Source: Candidatus Blautia intestinavium
Lineage (GTDB): Bacteria > Bacillota > Clostridia > Lachnospirales > Lachnospiraceae
Length of the DNA stretch: 64,000 nt
Assembly (NCBI GenBank): GCA_019113745.1
Contig: DXGV01000024.1
Span: 1-64,000 of the forward strand
Direction: 5' to 3'
The position numbers and the translations under genes were made by a program. Positions 15,632 through 25,317 of this stretch are shown one piece after another; the stretch's first letter is position 1, and each line of letters opens with the position of its first letter. The notes below the pieces were generated by a model. The model was given only the letters and a program-made list of their open reading frames with translations. It searched no databases and was not told where the DNA came from.

Positions 15632-16642
15632 TCACTTCCAGGGCAGCATGGGCGTCTCCACTTTTTTGTCACGGACCATAAGATCTTTAACAGCCTCGGA
15701 CGCGGCCTTGCCCTCAAACAGCACTCTGTTCACTTCATCTATGATAGGCATTTCCACCTGATATTTCTCAGAAAGACTTTTGGCGGCTTTCGCAGAGTAA
15801 ACCCCTTCCACAACCATATTCACCTCATCCATGGCCTCCTGCATGGAGTAGCCTTTTCCCATGAGATAGCCAGCCTTTCTGTTGCGGCTGTGGACGCTGG
15901 CGCAGGTTACGATCAGATCTCCGATGCCCGAAAGCCCGTAGAAAGTCTCGATCCTTGCTCCCATTTTCGTTCCAAGACGGGCAATTTCCGCCATTCCTCT
16001 TGTAATGAGCGCCGCCTTGGTATTGTCTCCATATCCAAGACCGTCCGCCGTTCCCGCTGCCAGGGCGATCACGTTTTTCAAGGCCCCGCCCAGCTCCACG
16101 CCCAGAATATCCGGGGTGGTATAAACACGGAACACAGGACTCATAAAGATTCCCTGAAGATATTCCGCTGTTTCTCTCGAAGCCGCGCTTACCACGCAGG
16201 TGGTGGGAAGCCCCTTTCCAACCTCCTCCGCATGGCTCGGTCCGGAAAGAACGCACACATTTGCCCCGGGAATCTCCTGGCTGATGATCTCACTCAAAGT
16301 CATAAGAGTATGCTCCTCCACACCCTTAGCCACGTTCACGATGATCTGTCCTTCTTTTACATAAGGCGCCATCTGTTTCGACGTACTTCTTGTAAAAGGA
16401 GACGGAACGGCCAGCACCGCCACATCCGGAGATTTCAGACATTCTTCCAGATCCCCTGTAATCTCGATCTGATCCGGAAGATGCACTCCCGGAAGTTTGG
16501 ACGCATGTTCTCTTTTTTCGTTCAGCATCTCTACTTCATCTTCCAGAGCGGACCACAGCTTCACCTCATGTCCGTTATTATAAAGAAGAAGAGACAGCGC
16601 CGTTCCCCAGCTTCCCGCGCCTAATACACTGATTTTTGCCAT
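15632..16642 (-). CDS. gpsA: NAD(P)H-dependent glycerol-3-phosphate dehydrogenase
   Basis: Reduces dihydroxyacetone phosphate to sn-glycerol-3-phosphate for phospholipid synthesis. 336 residues, the usual length. An N-terminal Rossmann motif GAGSWGTA is at residues 7-14, and the catalytic region has GGALKNVIALAAG followed by GYGDNTKAALITRG. ATG at 16642 with GGTGGAG. It is downstream of plsY with a 56 bp gap and makes the substrate of PlsY, so the pair forms a short lipid-synthesis unit behind der. Confidence 0.96.
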   Translation of the reverse strand: MAKISVLGAGSWGTALSLLLYNNGHEVKLWSALEDEVEMLNEKREHASKLPGVHLPDQIEITGDLEECLKSPDVAVLAVPSPFTRSTSKQMAPYVKEGQIIVNVAKGVEEHTLMTLSEIISQEIPGANVCVLSGPSHAEEVGKGLPTTCVVSAASRETAEYLQGIFMSPVFRVYTTPDILGVELGGALKNVIALAAGTADGLGYGDNTKAALITRGMAEIARLGTKMGARIETFYGLSGIGDLIVTCASVHSRNRKAGYLMGKGYSMQEAMDEVNMVVEGVYSAKAAKSLSEKYQVEMPIIDEVNRVLFEGKAASEAVKDLMVRDKKVETPMLPWK

Positions 16643-16698
16643 TCACTCCACCATTTACCTTTCTGTTTTTTTTATATCGACCGGCACACAGAATTCGT

Positions 16699-17340
16699 TT
16701 ACTGTTTTTTCCTAAGATAGATCCTGTTTTCATTTCCATGGACAAGCCGCAGGATATTCTCTCTGTGCTTATAAAAAGCCAGAACCGTCAGCGCCGCCAT
16801 GATCACATACATTTCCAGCGTATGAGGCCTGTCCATTCCGTAAGCTCCATGTTCACCGAGAATGATCATCACGATCAGCGCAGTAAGGTAGGCGCTCAGT
16901 GAACAGAGAGAAACATAATGGGTCAGGAAAAACAGCCCGAAGAAAACCACCGCCCCGATCAGAAAGATCCTCCAGTCAAAAGCGAGAACGAAGCCCACCG
17001 AAGCCGCAACCCCCTTGCCTCCTCTGAAATTCAGGTATATCGGAAAATTGTGTCCCAGTATGCATCCTGCCGCCGCGTAAACGGAAAGCAGAGGCATCAT
17101 TCCGCCCTCCGTCCTGCCGAAAATAAGCCTTACCAGCAAAATCGCGATGATGCATTTCAGAAGATCTCCCAGAAGAGTCAGCGCCCCGGCTTTCTTTCCG
17201 AAGGTACGCAGGGCATTTGTTGTTCCCGCGTTCCCGCTTCCATGCTCTCTGATATCCGTCTTGTGCATTTTACCGATAATGTACGAGGTCTGAAACAGCC
17301 CGCATACATATCCGATGATCAAACAAATGATACGTTCCAT
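16699..17340 (-). CDS. plsY: Acyl-phosphate:glycerol-3-phosphate acyltransferase
   Basis: Integral membrane enzyme that moves an acyl group from acyl-phosphate to glycerol-3-phosphate, the first committed step of phospholipid synthesis. 213 residues with about five to six hydrophobic segments. Conserved motifs are GSGNAGTTNALRTFG (residues 35-49) and GGKGVAAS near residue 108. It lies 15 bp after der and is followed by gpsA, the common firmicute order der-plsY-gpsA. Confidence 0.95.
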   Translation of the reverse strand: MERIICLIIGYVCGLFQTSYIIGKMHKTDIREHGSGNAGTTNALRTFGKKAGALTLLGDLLKCIIAILLVRLIFGRTEGGMMPLLSVYAAAGCILGHNFPIYLNFRGGKGVAASVGFVLAFDWRIFLIGAVVFFGLFFLTHYVSLCSLSAYLTALIVMIILGEHGAYGMDRPHTLEMYVIMAALTVLAFYKHRENILRLVHGNENRIYLRKKQ

Positions 17341-17355
17341 AACTTCTCCTTCCCG

Positions 17356-18681
17356 TCAGCTTTTCTCTCCGCGCTGGCGGATAATAAATTTCAGCGACGT
17401 TCCTCTGAAGCCGAAGGCTTCTCTGATCTTGTTTTCCAGATACCTTGTATAAGAAAAATGCATCAGTTCCTTATCGTTCACAAAGATCACAAATGTAGGC
17501 GGCCTTACTCCCACCTGTGTCATGTAGAAAATTTTCAGCCGCCTGCCTCTGTCTGATGGCGGCTGCTGCATGGCGACTGCTTCTGAAAGAATTTCGTTCA
17601 GCACTCCTGTCTGAATGCGGAGCGTCTGGTTTTCAATCACAGCGTCAATCGTCTCGAAAAGGCGGGGAATCCTCTGTCCTGTTTTTGCGGAAATGAACAC
17701 AAGCTCCGCATAGGGCATATAAGCCAGGACTTCCCGGATACGGTTCGTATATTTATAGATGGTTTTGTCATCCTTTTCAACGGCGTCCCATTTATTTACC
17801 GCAATGATCACTCCCTTGCCCTTCTCATGGGCGATTCCGGCGATTTTTGCGTCCTGCTCGGTAACGCCCTCCACCGCGTCGATAAGGATCACCACCACAT
17901 GGGCCCGCTCCACGGCAGTCACGGTGCGGATCACGCTGTATCTTTCAATCTCCTCTTTTACCTTGCCTTTCCGGCGAAGTCCCGCTGTATCGATAAAAAT
18001 ATACTCTTTCCCCTGCCATTTGACCCTTGTATCCACAGCGTCTCTTGTAGTTCCCGCTATATCGGAAACGATCACTCTCTCCTCGCCCAGAAGCCGGTTG
18101 ATCAGAGAAGATTTTCCCACGTTAGGCTTGCCTACCACGGCGATACGCGGGATATCCTCGTCCTCTTCCGTCTCAGAGTCCTCCGGAAATTCTTTTACCA
18201 CCTCGTCCAGAAGGTCCCCGATACCGGTTCTGTTGGCGGCCGAAACGGCGATCGGTTCTCCGATGCCAAGATTATAGAATTCGTAGACATCCATCATATA
18301 TTTCTGAAGGCTGTCCACCTTATTTACCGCAAGAATAACCGGTTTCCGGCTGCGCCGGAGCATATCCGCCACCTTCGCGTCGGCGTCTACCAGCCCCTGA
18401 CGGACGTCTGTGATAAAAATGATCACATCCGCTGTATCAATGGCAATCTGCGCCTGTTCTCTCATCTGCGAAAGAATGATATCGCTGCTTTCCGGTTCAA
18501 TTCCTCCCGTATCAATCAGAGTAAAAGAATGATCCAGCCATGTCACATCCGCATAGATACGGTCCCTGGTAACTCCCGGGGTATCTTTTACTATGGAAAT
18601 CATTTCTCCGGCAAGCACATTAAACAAGGTGGACTTTCCCACGTTAGGCCTGCCCACGATTGCTACTACTGGTTTGCTCAT
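17356..18681 (-). CDS. der: Ribosome biogenesis GTPase Der (EngA)
   Basis: Tandem-G-domain GTPase needed for late 50S assembly. 441 residues. The first G domain has GRPNVGKST at residues 8-16 and DTPG; the second has GKPNVGKSS around residue 183, with the G4 motif NKWD. A C-terminal KH-like domain ends in the usual basic tail. The start overlaps the 3' end of the upstream DUF512 gene by 38 bp; [13 protein letters not shown] is the family's normal N-terminus, so the overlap is real and suggests translational coupling. Confidence 0.97.
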   Translation of the reverse strand: MSKPVVAIVGRPNVGKSTLFNVLAGEMISIVKDTPGVTRDRIYADVTWLDHSFTLIDTGGIEPESSDIILSQMREQAQIAIDTADVIIFITDVRQGLVDADAKVADMLRRSRKPVILAVNKVDSLQKYMMDVYEFYNLGIGEPIAVSAANRTGIGDLLDEVVKEFPEDSETEEDEDIPRIAVVGKPNVGKSSLINRLLGEERVIVSDIAGTTRDAVDTRVKWQGKEYIFIDTAGLRRKGKVKEEIERYSVIRTVTAVERAHVVVILIDAVEGVTEQDAKIAGIAHEKGKGVIIAVNKWDAVEKDDKTIYKYTNRIREVLAYMPYAELVFISAKTGQRIPRLFETIDAVIENQTLRIQTGVLNEILSEAVAMQQPPSDRGRRLKIFYMTQVGVRPPTFVIFVNDKELMHFSYTRYLENKIREAFGFRGTSLKFIIRQRGEKS

Positions 18682-20026
18682 ACATCTGTCTCCTTATCTG
18701 TTTTTTATGGTCAGGCGGATCCAGCACAGAGGAAACAAGATCCTCTCCGTCCTCATCCACCACTACGATTTCTGTTTTCAGAAAATGTGCCAGTTCCTCC
18801 ACCGTCACGTCATCCAGGAATACGTCCTCTCCGCTTCTGAGCATATTACAGGGAAGAAGCAGTCTGTCTCCCAGATCGGCGCCCGCAAGCTGTTCCTTCA
18901 GATCCTGTCCGGTAATAAGACCCGACACCGTGATCTCCTCTCCAAAAAAGTGGTTGACGATCGTCTTCACCTCTGTACGCACCTGAGGAAACTTCTTCCG
19001 GATAAGCTCCATACACTCTTCCAGATATGGCCCGGCAAGCTTTCCCGTAGCAAGAGTCACCCGCAGGGCTCTGTTGTCTCCCCGGCGTTCCTTCACGGCA
19101 CGGCGCACCTCTGTATCAAGGAGCCGCAGCATCCCCACGCCGTTTTCAAGCTGGATATATCCGTCGTACCTTTCCTCCTCCGGAAGCTTCATTCCAGCCA
19201 GAATATACCATTCGTCAGAAGCGTGGACGAAATGAAGCCCATATTTCTGAAACATTTTTTTCTGCCAGCAATGGATCGTCTCAAGCACCTTAATGGCGTC
19301 TTCTTTTTCAAAAGGTTCCAGAGGATACAGTCCCTCCCGGAATTTCGTCAGTCCCACAGGAACCACCGATACGCTCCGGAGAACAGGCGCGTAGGCGGAC
19401 AGCTTTTCAAGACTGTATTCCAGTTCCTTTCCGTCATTGATCCCTTTGCAGAGAACGATCTGTCCGTTCATCGAAATCCCCGCCTCATAAAAACGATCCG
19501 CTTTTTTCAGCGCGTCCCCGGCAAAACGGTTATGGAGCATTTCGCAGCGAAGCCTGGGATTCATTGTCTGGAAAGATATATTGATGGGCTCAAGACGGTA
19601 TTTTATGATACGGTCAATGTCCTCCTGACTCATATTAGTCAGTGTCACATAATTACCCTGAAGGAAGGAAAGTCTGGAATCATCGTCCTTAAAATACAGC
19701 GTCTCCCTCATTCCAGGAGGCATCTGGTCGATAAAACAGAAAATACAACGGTTGCTGCAGGAACGGTATTCGTCCATCAGGCCGTTCTCAAATTCCACTC
19801 CCAGATCCTCTTCATATTCCTTTTCCACTTCCAGTTCCCACAGTTCGCCCCCGGCCTTTTCAACGGTCAGGGTTACAAATTCGTCATTCATCAGGTACCG
19901 GTAGTCAAACACATCTTCCACCGGCTGAGCATTTATCGCTGTCAGGATATCTCCCGGTTCCAGCTCCAGCTCTTCTGCGATGCTCCCCGGGATAACCCTG
20001 GAAATCACATGTTTTTTTTCTTTCAA
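18644..20026 (-). CDS. DUF512 family protein with PDZ and radical-SAM-like cysteine motif
   Basis: 460 residues. An N-terminal PDZ-like segment (residues 1-65, with [13 protein letters not shown]) is followed by a CX3CX2C triad, C90, C94 and C97, in [10 protein letters not shown], of the radical SAM [4Fe-4S] type. The DUF512 region follows. The protein is almost always linked to der in Firmicutes, which suggests a job in ribosome assembly or modification, but the reaction is unknown. The start is TTG at 20026, 7 nt after GAGG; no better ATG exists. The coding region overlaps der by 38 bp. Confidence 0.9.
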   Translation of the reverse strand: MKEKKHVISRVIPGSIAEELELEPGDILTAINAQPVEDVFDYRYLMNDEFVTLTVEKAGGELWELEVEKEYEEDLGVEFENGLMDEYRSCSNRCIFCFIDQMPPGMRETLYFKDDDSRLSFLQGNYVTLTNMSQEDIDRIIKYRLEPINISFQTMNPRLRCEMLHNRFAGDALKKADRFYEAGISMNGQIVLCKGINDGKELEYSLEKLSAYAPVLRSVSVVPVGLTKFREGLYPLEPFEKEDAIKVLETIHCWQKKMFQKYGLHFVHASDEWYILAGMKLPEEERYDGYIQLENGVGMLRLLDTEVRRAVKERRGDNRALRVTLATGKLAGPYLEECMELIRKKFPQVRTEVKTIVNHFFGEEITVSGLITGQDLKEQLAGADLGDRLLLPCNMLRSGEDVFLDDVTVEELAHFLKTEIVVVDEDGEDLVSSVLDPPDHKKQIRRQMYEQTSSSNRGQA

Positions 20027-20114
20027 TCTCTTTCCTCTCTGTTATATCATCAGAATGATGTTCTTATAAACAGTAACATCATAACAATTTCAGAAGTAAA
20101 AATCAATAAATTCC

Positions 20115-20143
20115 TTGACGTGATTTAGGGCAAATGTTATAAA
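20115..20143 (+). promoter_or_regulatory. Sigma-A promoter of prs
   Basis: TTGACG (20115-20120), a 17 bp spacer, TATAAA (20138-20143). The leader of about 75 nt ends in AGGAGG before the prs ATG. Confidence 0.75.
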
Positions 20144-20223
20144 TGTAGTAGGTACCCCCGGCACACAACGCCATAGAAAGGGGACTGCTCATCATTGAAA
20201 ATAAAATATCCAGGAGGAAAATC

Positions 20224-21399
20224 ATGCCCAATATAGAGTTACTTGAAAAATCACTTCCCGTCGCGCCAATCCGTATCGCTGCCCTTTCCGGGTGTCAGGA
20301 TCTGGCCAGAGAAGTTGACAAGAAACTTGTAAAATTCCGTAAGGAGCTTGTAGAAAAGAAGCAGCTCAGTATTATCCCTCAGGGTTACAGCGAACCTTCT
20401 TTTCTTGTAGAATGCGAGTGTGTACGTTTCGGCACAGGGGAAGGCAAGGGTTATATCAAGGAGTCCGTCCGGGGCGCCGACCTGTTTATTATGGTAGACA
20501 TTACCAATTACAGCGAAACCTATACGGTCTGCGGCCACGAGAATCATATGTCTCCGGATAATCATTATCAGGATCTGAAAAGAATTATTTCCGCTTCCAC
20601 CGGCAAGGCTCACCGTATCAACGTGATCATGCCCTTCCTGTACGAAGGCCGCCAGCACCGCCGCTCCAAGAGAGAATCTCTGGACTGCGCCCTTGCTCTG
20701 AAGGAATTAAGCGATATGGGTGTATCCAATTTCATCACCTTCGACGCTCACGACCCCCGTGTACAGAACTCCATCCCGCTGAACGGTTTCGATAACTTCT
20801 TCCCTACCTATCAGTTTTTGAAGGCGCTGGTAAAGAATGTCCCGGATTTCAAACTGGACAATGATCACCTGATGATCATAAGCCCTGATGAGGGAGCTAT
20901 GTCAAGAGCCGTATATTTTTCCAATATCCTCGGCGTCGATATGGGAATGTTTTACAAGAGACGTGATTATTCTACTATCGTCAACGGCAAGAATCCCATC
21001 GTCGCCCACGAATTTCTCGGCGATTCCGTGGAGGGCAAGGATGTAGTCATCATTGACGACATGATCTCCTCCGGCGAAAGTATGCTGGATGTTGCCAAGC
21101 AGTTGAAGGGGCGCAACGCAAAGCGCGTGTTTATCTGCACTACATACGGTCTTTTCACAGACGGCCTTGACAAATTTGACGATTATTATAACAGAGGCTG
21201 GATCGATAAGGTTATTACCACAAACCTGAACTACCGTATTCCCGAGCTTCTGACCAAGCCCTATTATATCGAGGCAAACATGAGCAAATATCTGGCGAGC
21301 ATTATTGACATTATCAATCATGACGTTTCTGTTGAGAAGGTACGTTCCAGCAACGAAAAGATCATGGAACTGATGAGAAAAGTCAAGAAAAACGGTTAA
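20224..21399 (+). CDS. prs: Ribose-phosphate pyrophosphokinase, long form
   Basis: Makes PRPP from ribose-5-phosphate and ATP for nucleotide, His and Trp synthesis. 391 residues, about 75 more than the usual 310-320. The PRPP-binding loop is clear as VVIIDDMISSGES (near residue 275), and the divalent-metal region is FDAHDPRVQNS. Extra length comes from an extended N-terminal region (residues 1-70) and inserted segments. This fits the divergent clostridial class of the enzyme. Own promoter upstream and terminator downstream, so monocistronic. Confidence 0.9.
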   Translation: MPNIELLEKSLPVAPIRIAALSGCQDLAREVDKKLVKFRKELVEKKQLSIIPQGYSEPSFLVECECVRFGTGEGKGYIKESVRGADLFIMVDITNYSETYTVCGHENHMSPDNHYQDLKRIISASTGKAHRINVIMPFLYEGRQHRRSKRESLDCALALKELSDMGVSNFITFDAHDPRVQNSIPLNGFDNFFPTYQFLKALVKNVPDFKLDNDHLMIISPDEGAMSRAVYFSNILGVDMGMFYKRRDYSTIVNGKNPIVAHEFLGDSVEGKDVVIIDDMISSGESMLDVAKQLKGRNAKRVFICTTYGLFTDGLDKFDDYYNRGWIDKVITTNLNYRIPELLTKPYYIEANMSKYLASIIDIINHDVSVEKVRSSNEKIMELMRKVKKNG

Positions 21400-21403
21400 A
21401 AGT

Positions 21404-21447
21404 ACAGCCGGCTTCCGCAGCGTGATACTGCGGCGCCGGCTGTTTTT
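21404..21447. terminator. Bidirectional terminator between prs and pgeF
   Basis: ACAGCCGGC pairs with GCCGGCTGT around an inner CCGCAG/CTGCGG stem, followed by TTTT on the plus strand and by ACTTTT on the minus strand. It abuts the pgeF stop codon. Confidence 0.85.
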
Positions 21448-22308
21448 CTATCGTCTTGCTTCCGCTATCCCGAGAAAAGCTCCCAGGTTCCCTCGTTTTC
21501 CTTTTGAGGCCCTGTGCGAAAACAGAAATTCCGGATTACAGCAGGTACAGATTCCCGGCAGGGAAATATGCTCCGGCAAAATCCCGGCATCCTCCATGAT
21601 CCGGCGGTTAGCCTCCCAGAGATTTAACTGGTATTTCCCGTTTTCCTTCCGGTAATATAAATTTTCCCAGTCTTTTTCTTCAAAAACCTTCTGAAATTCA
21701 AGAATCACATCCCAGCTGACCTCATAGCACTCCCGGCAGATGGACGGGCCGATGGCGCCGTAAATATCCTCCGGCTTTGAGCCGTAGACCTCTCCCATTC
21801 TTTTTACTGTTTCCGCGCCGATCTTTCCCACGGTTCCCCGCCATCCGGAATGGGACAGCCCCACCGCCATCCGGACAGGATCCACAAAATATAGAGGAAC
21901 ACAGTCCGCGTAAAAGGTTGCCAGAATCACTCCCGGCACATTAGTGATCATACCGTCCACATCCTTATAAATTCCCGGCCTCGTCACACCGTTTCCTTTG
22001 TCCGCCTCAGTCATAACCCTCACATTGGCGGTATGGGTCTGGCTGGAAGCCACGATATCTTCCGGCGAAAAGCCCAGGGCGCCGGAGATCCTCCGGAAAT
22101 TTTCCTGTACCGCTTCCTCCCGGTCTCCTCTGGTAAAGCTGAGGTTCATGGAGGAGTAGATTCCCTCGCTGACGCCGCCCAGCCTGGTGCTGAACCCGTG
22201 AAGGATTCCCGGAAGCGTTTCCAGCGCCGGAAAGGTAAGATACGTTACCCCTTTTGTTTCATTTATTTTCATATGAGGCCCGGCGTCCTCATGCCATTTA
22301 ATATCCAT
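21448..22308 (-). CDS. pgeF: Peptidoglycan editing factor PgeF (YfiH family)
   Basis: Cytosolic metal-dependent hydrolase that removes wrongly incorporated amino acids from peptidoglycan precursors; often annotated as polyphenol oxidase or laccase-domain protein. 286 residues from the first ATG. Conserved elements include SQTHTANV, the Cys in FYADCVPLYF, HSGWRGTVGKI and GPSICRECYEV, which carry the Cys and His metal ligands. The start is uncertain: ATG at 22308 has an SD almost touching it, and an ATG 12 codons further in (22272) has only a distant one. Convergent with prs. Confidence 0.88.
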   Translation of the reverse strand: MDIKWHEDAGPHMKINETKGVTYLTFPALETLPGILHGFSTRLGGVSEGIYSSMNLSFTRGDREEAVQENFRRISGALGFSPEDIVASSQTHTANVRVMTEADKGNGVTRPGIYKDVDGMITNVPGVILATFYADCVPLYFVDPVRMAVGLSHSGWRGTVGKIGAETVKRMGEVYGSKPEDIYGAIGPSICRECYEVSWDVILEFQKVFEEKDWENLYYRKENGKYQLNLWEANRRIMEDAGILPEHISLPGICTCCNPEFLFSHRASKGKRGNLGAFLGIAEARR

Positions 22309-22469
22309 CCTCTTGTTTTCTCTCCCGCTTTTTGCTTCTGTTTTTACATTTTTCTTTTGGCGCTTTTTCTGTTCTGCATATCTGTTTTAGTTTCTTCTAA
22401 AGATCCGTTTCATTTTTTATTCCTGGACAATGCCCGTTTTTCCAGCAGGAATAAAAATTCTCTCTCTTC

Positions 22470-22829
22470 TCAAAAACAGTCAAAGGCGTTTTTGATCCAG
22501 TGGAGATTTTCCCCATCAAAAGCCACTACGTCGAACCTGCAGTCTGTATTCTCCCCATATCCCCGGCTGAGAAGATAAACTTTTGCCGTACGGCTGATAA
22601 CGCTTTGTTTCCTTCGATTCACGGCCGAAGCCGCCCTTCCGCTTTCTGAGGTATGCCTGTATTTTACCTCCACAAACACCAGATATGTTCCATCCTTTGC
22701 GACCAAATCGATTTCTCCCGTCCTGGACCGGAAGTTTCTCTCTACAACCTGCAGACCCTTCTGCTCCAGAAACGCCGCCGCTCTGTCCTCATAACGGCCG
22801 CCTACCCTGCGCTTATTAATTTTTTTCAC
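22470..22829 (-). CDS. YraN family (UPF0102) nuclease-fold protein
   Basis: A 119-residue protein with the restriction-endonuclease-like core of the UPF0102 family: E-D-x-A at the start (YEDRAAAFL), then GEIDLVAKDG and VFVEVKYR, which give the Asp and E-x-K metal site. The function is undefined, with DNA processing or repair assumed from the fold. GTG start at 22829 with a weak SD. Situated after rnhB, as is common in Firmicutes. Confidence 0.88.
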   Translation of the reverse strand: MKKINKRRVGGRYEDRAAAFLEQKGLQVVERNFRSRTGEIDLVAKDGTYLVFVEVKYRHTSESGRAASAVNRRKQSVISRTAKVYLLSRGYGENTDCRFDVVAFDGENLHWIKNAFDCF

Positions 22830-22952
22830 CTGTTTTCTTTTCTGATGTAGGCTTCTTTTGTGTTCCTGAAATATTTCTCTTCTGATCTCCCTGTGTTTAT
22901 CGTCCTTTATACACTGACGCTGCTTTTCTGTTTGCAGGAAAAGCCGAAATCA

Positions 22953-23708
22953 TCAAACAAAATGTGTAATAAACGTTTTTCTATGTATCAGGGACGGGCC
23001 GTATTGTTTCAGCGCGGCAATATGTTCCGCTGAGCCATACCCCTTATTTGAGGCAAAGCCGTACTCCGGAAGCGTTTCGTCGTATTTCACCATAAGACGG
23101 TCCCTTGTTACTTTCGCCACGATGCTGGCCGCCGCGATGGAAGCGCTTTTTGCGTCTCCCTTGATGATAGGAACCTGGGGAATATCGACTCCCGGTATCG
23201 TCACAGCGTCGTTTAAAAGAAGCTGGGGCCGTACAGAAAGCCGCGCTACAGCCTGACGCATGGCCTCATAGGTGGCCTGAAGGATGTTGATCTCATCAAT
23301 ACGCTCAGGTCCTGCCATGCCGAGGCCTACAGAAACGGCCTCCTTCATGATCACATCGTAAAGCTCCTCTCTCTTTGCTGCCGTCAGCTTCTTGGAATCA
23401 TTCAGATAAAGGATCCTGCTGTTCTTTGGCAAAATCACCGCGCAGGCCACTACCGGTCCTGCCAGGGGGCCTCTTCCAACCTCGTCGATGCCGCAGATAT
23501 ATCCAAGATGCTCATATTTCTTTTCATACTGCATCATCTGCTCCATGCGCTGCATTTCCGCTTCCAGCCTGTCTTCTTTTTTCCGGCACTGCTCCAGAAG
23601 CTTTCTGACTCCCTGCCTTTCATCTTTCCCGTAGATTTCGTACAGCTCCCTCCATTTTTCCACAGGGGCGCTGTCAAACTCCATTCGTATCTCTTTTACA
23701 GTCTTCAT
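22953..23708 (-). CDS. rnhB: Ribonuclease HII
   Basis: Cleaves RNA in RNA-DNA hybrids and at single ribonucleotides in DNA. 251 residues. The catalytic DEVGRG motif is at residues 75-80, followed by the NDSKKLTAAKRE segment and the later Asp in the LLLND strand. A 70-residue helical, charged N-terminal extension precedes the core, as in the Bacillus-type enzyme. It overlaps rbgA by 4 bp, suggesting coupled translation. Confidence 0.95.
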   Translation of the reverse strand: MKTVKEIRMEFDSAPVEKWRELYEIYGKDERQGVRKLLEQCRKKEDRLEAEMQRMEQMMQYEKKYEHLGYICGIDEVGRGPLAGPVVACAVILPKNSRILYLNDSKKLTAAKREELYDVIMKEAVSVGLGMAGPERIDEINILQATYEAMRQAVARLSVRPQLLLNDAVTIPGVDIPQVPIIKGDAKSASIAAASIVAKVTRDRLMVKYDETLPEYGFASNKGYGSAEHIAALKQYGPSLIHRKTFITHFV

Positions 23709-24562
23709 GCTTTCTGCTCCTCAGGGGCCCATTCCAAAGTGATCCGCCCTGTCTTTCCGCTGCGAAAATCGTCAAAAATCAGGCCTGCGGCCTTTTCATA
23801 ATCCAGCTCTTCTCCCCGCTTCAGACAGCCTCTTACCTTTGCGATCGCCTCCAGAACTTTCAAAGGCTCTTTTTCTTCCTCTATCCCGTAGCGCTTTGCC
23901 AGGACTCCCGGATACCTTTCTTTCAGGTAGTCTATAAGAAGCAGGGACAGCTCTTCCAGGTTCAGAAGATCATCTTTCACCGAACCAATACAGGCAAGAC
24001 GCTCTCCGACTTTCTGATCCTCAAACTTCGGCCAGAGAATTCCCGGCGTATCAAGAAGCTCTACGTTTTTGTTCAGGCGGATCCACTGCTTACCTCTTGT
24101 AACTCCTGGCTTGTTGCCCGTCTTTGTACAGGCTTTTCCCGCAAAGGTATTGATAAAAGTAGATTTCCCTACATTGGGAATTCCCGCTACCATGGCGCGC
24201 ACCGGACGGTTTTTGATCCCGCGCCTTCTGTCGCGCTCTGTTTTTTCTCTGCAGGCTTCCTGTATCATAGCCTGCACGCGCTTCATTCCGCCTCCTTTTC
24301 TGGAGTCCACCTGAACCACATGAAAACCTTTTTTTATAAAATATTCCGTCCATGCTTCATTCTGTCGCTCATCCGCCAGATCTGCCTTATTCAGGATGAT
24401 CAGACGGGCTTTGTTCTGCCCCAGACTGTCGATATCCGGATTTCTGCTGGAAAGAGGAACTCTTGCGTCCACCAGCTCTATGATCAGATCGATCAGCTTC
24501 AGGTCCTCCTGCATCTGCCGCTTTGCCTTGGTCATATGACCAGGATACCACTGTACGTTCAT
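23705..24562 (-). CDS. rbgA: Ribosome biogenesis GTPase RbgA (YlqF)
   Basis: Circularly permuted GTPase acting in 50S maturation. 285 residues. The G4 motif NKADL (near residue 58) comes before the P-loop GIPNVGKST (near residue 130) and DTPG (near residue 175), the hallmark permutation. The N-terminal WYPGHMTKAK is typical of YlqF. It lies between lepB and rnhB, giving the familiar rplS-lepB-rbgA-rnhB-yraN order. Confidence 0.96.
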   Translation of the reverse strand: MNVQWYPGHMTKAKRQMQEDLKLIDLIIELVDARVPLSSRNPDIDSLGQNKARLIILNKADLADERQNEAWTEYFIKKGFHVVQVDSRKGGGMKRVQAMIQEACREKTERDRRRGIKNRPVRAMVAGIPNVGKSTFINTFAGKACTKTGNKPGVTRGKQWIRLNKNVELLDTPGILWPKFEDQKVGERLACIGSVKDDLLNLEELSLLLIDYLKERYPGVLAKRYGIEEEKEPLKVLEAIAKVRGCLKRGEELDYEKAAGLIFDDFRSGKTGRITLEWAPEEQKA

Positions 24563-24569
24563 ACGATAC

Positions 24570-25172
24570 CTATCCTTTCATAAGTCCTATCTTCTCAAAA
24601 GGAAAACAGGTAAACCAGATTTTTCCTACTATATATCTCTTTTTCACCATTCCGATGTTCGCATACCTGCTGTCCTCGCTGTTGTTCCTGTTGTCCCCCA
24701 GCACAAAATATTCTCCTGACTTCAGGCTTACTCCGTTTTCCGCCAGGCCGGGATTGGTAATCTCCGGGAAATCGCGGCTTTCGTCGTACAGTTCTCCGTC
24801 GATATAGATCTGGCCGTCCCGAATCTGAACAGTCTCTCCCGGAAGCCCAATCACCCGCCGTATATGCAGAGCCGCATCGTCGCTTGCATTTGTGCGGAAT
24901 ACAATAATATCGCCCCGCTTCGGCGAAGAAAGTTTATAGACGACGCGATTCATAAAGAAACGGTCCCCCACCGACAGAGTAGGCTCCATAGAGCTTTCCT
25001 GCATTGTTACAGTCTGGAACATCAGCACCGCTGTCAGCGCGGCAAAGACCAGTGTTACAGCGATTTCAAACACCCAGCGGAGACTTTTCCTAACCTTCTC
25101 GTTTTCCAGATGTGATTTCAGTTCCAGAAATTTCGGATGCTCTTTCCAGTTTTTCAGCTTTTTGATATCCAT
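24570..25172 (-). CDS. lepB: Signal peptidase I, with Arg at the catalytic Lys position
   Basis: Membrane-anchored peptidase of the S26 family that removes signal peptides. 200 residues, with one transmembrane helix at about residues 33-55. The nucleophile is S61 in SMEPTL, and the C-terminal LGDNRNNSEDSR box is intact. At the general-base site, where the family has K in the (K)RxxGLPGE motif, this protein has R105 (IRRVIGLPGE). That substitution is read directly from CGG codons and would be expected to impair a Ser-Lys dyad. It may be a specialised or inactive copy, or the base may be supplied differently. SD GAGAGG before the ATG. Confidence 0.9.
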   Translation of the reverse strand: MDIKKLKNWKEHPKFLELKSHLENEKVRKSLRWVFEIAVTLVFAALTAVLMFQTVTMQESSMEPTLSVGDRFFMNRVVYKLSSPKRGDIIVFRTNASDDAALHIRRVIGLPGETVQIRDGQIYIDGELYDESRDFPEITNPGLAENGVSLKSGEYFVLGDNRNNSEDSRYANIGMVKKRYIVGKIWFTCFPFEKIGLMKG

Positions 25173-25256
25173 TTCTTATCCTCTCTTCGCGGAAAGGCTC
25201 TTTTACCGCCTTGTATCAGCCCCTCTGACACATCCCGCCTTTTCCGTCCGCCCGAT

Positions 25257-25293
25257 ATACAAACAGGGACAATAGCTGCCGTTATTGTCCCTG
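25257..25293 (-). terminator. Terminator after rplS
   Basis: CAGGGACAATA/TATTGTCCCTG, an 11 bp stem with an 8 nt loop, followed on the minus strand by TTTGTAT. Lies 25 bp after the rplS stop, before lepB. Confidence 0.65.
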
Positions 25294-25317
25294 CTTCTGA
25301 AACCTTTGAAATTTTCA

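Noticed and set aside
18593-20128. 511-codon open frame on the plus strand
   Set aside because: It lies antisense to the DUF512 gene and the start of der, both with clear motifs; composition is typical of a shadow frame.
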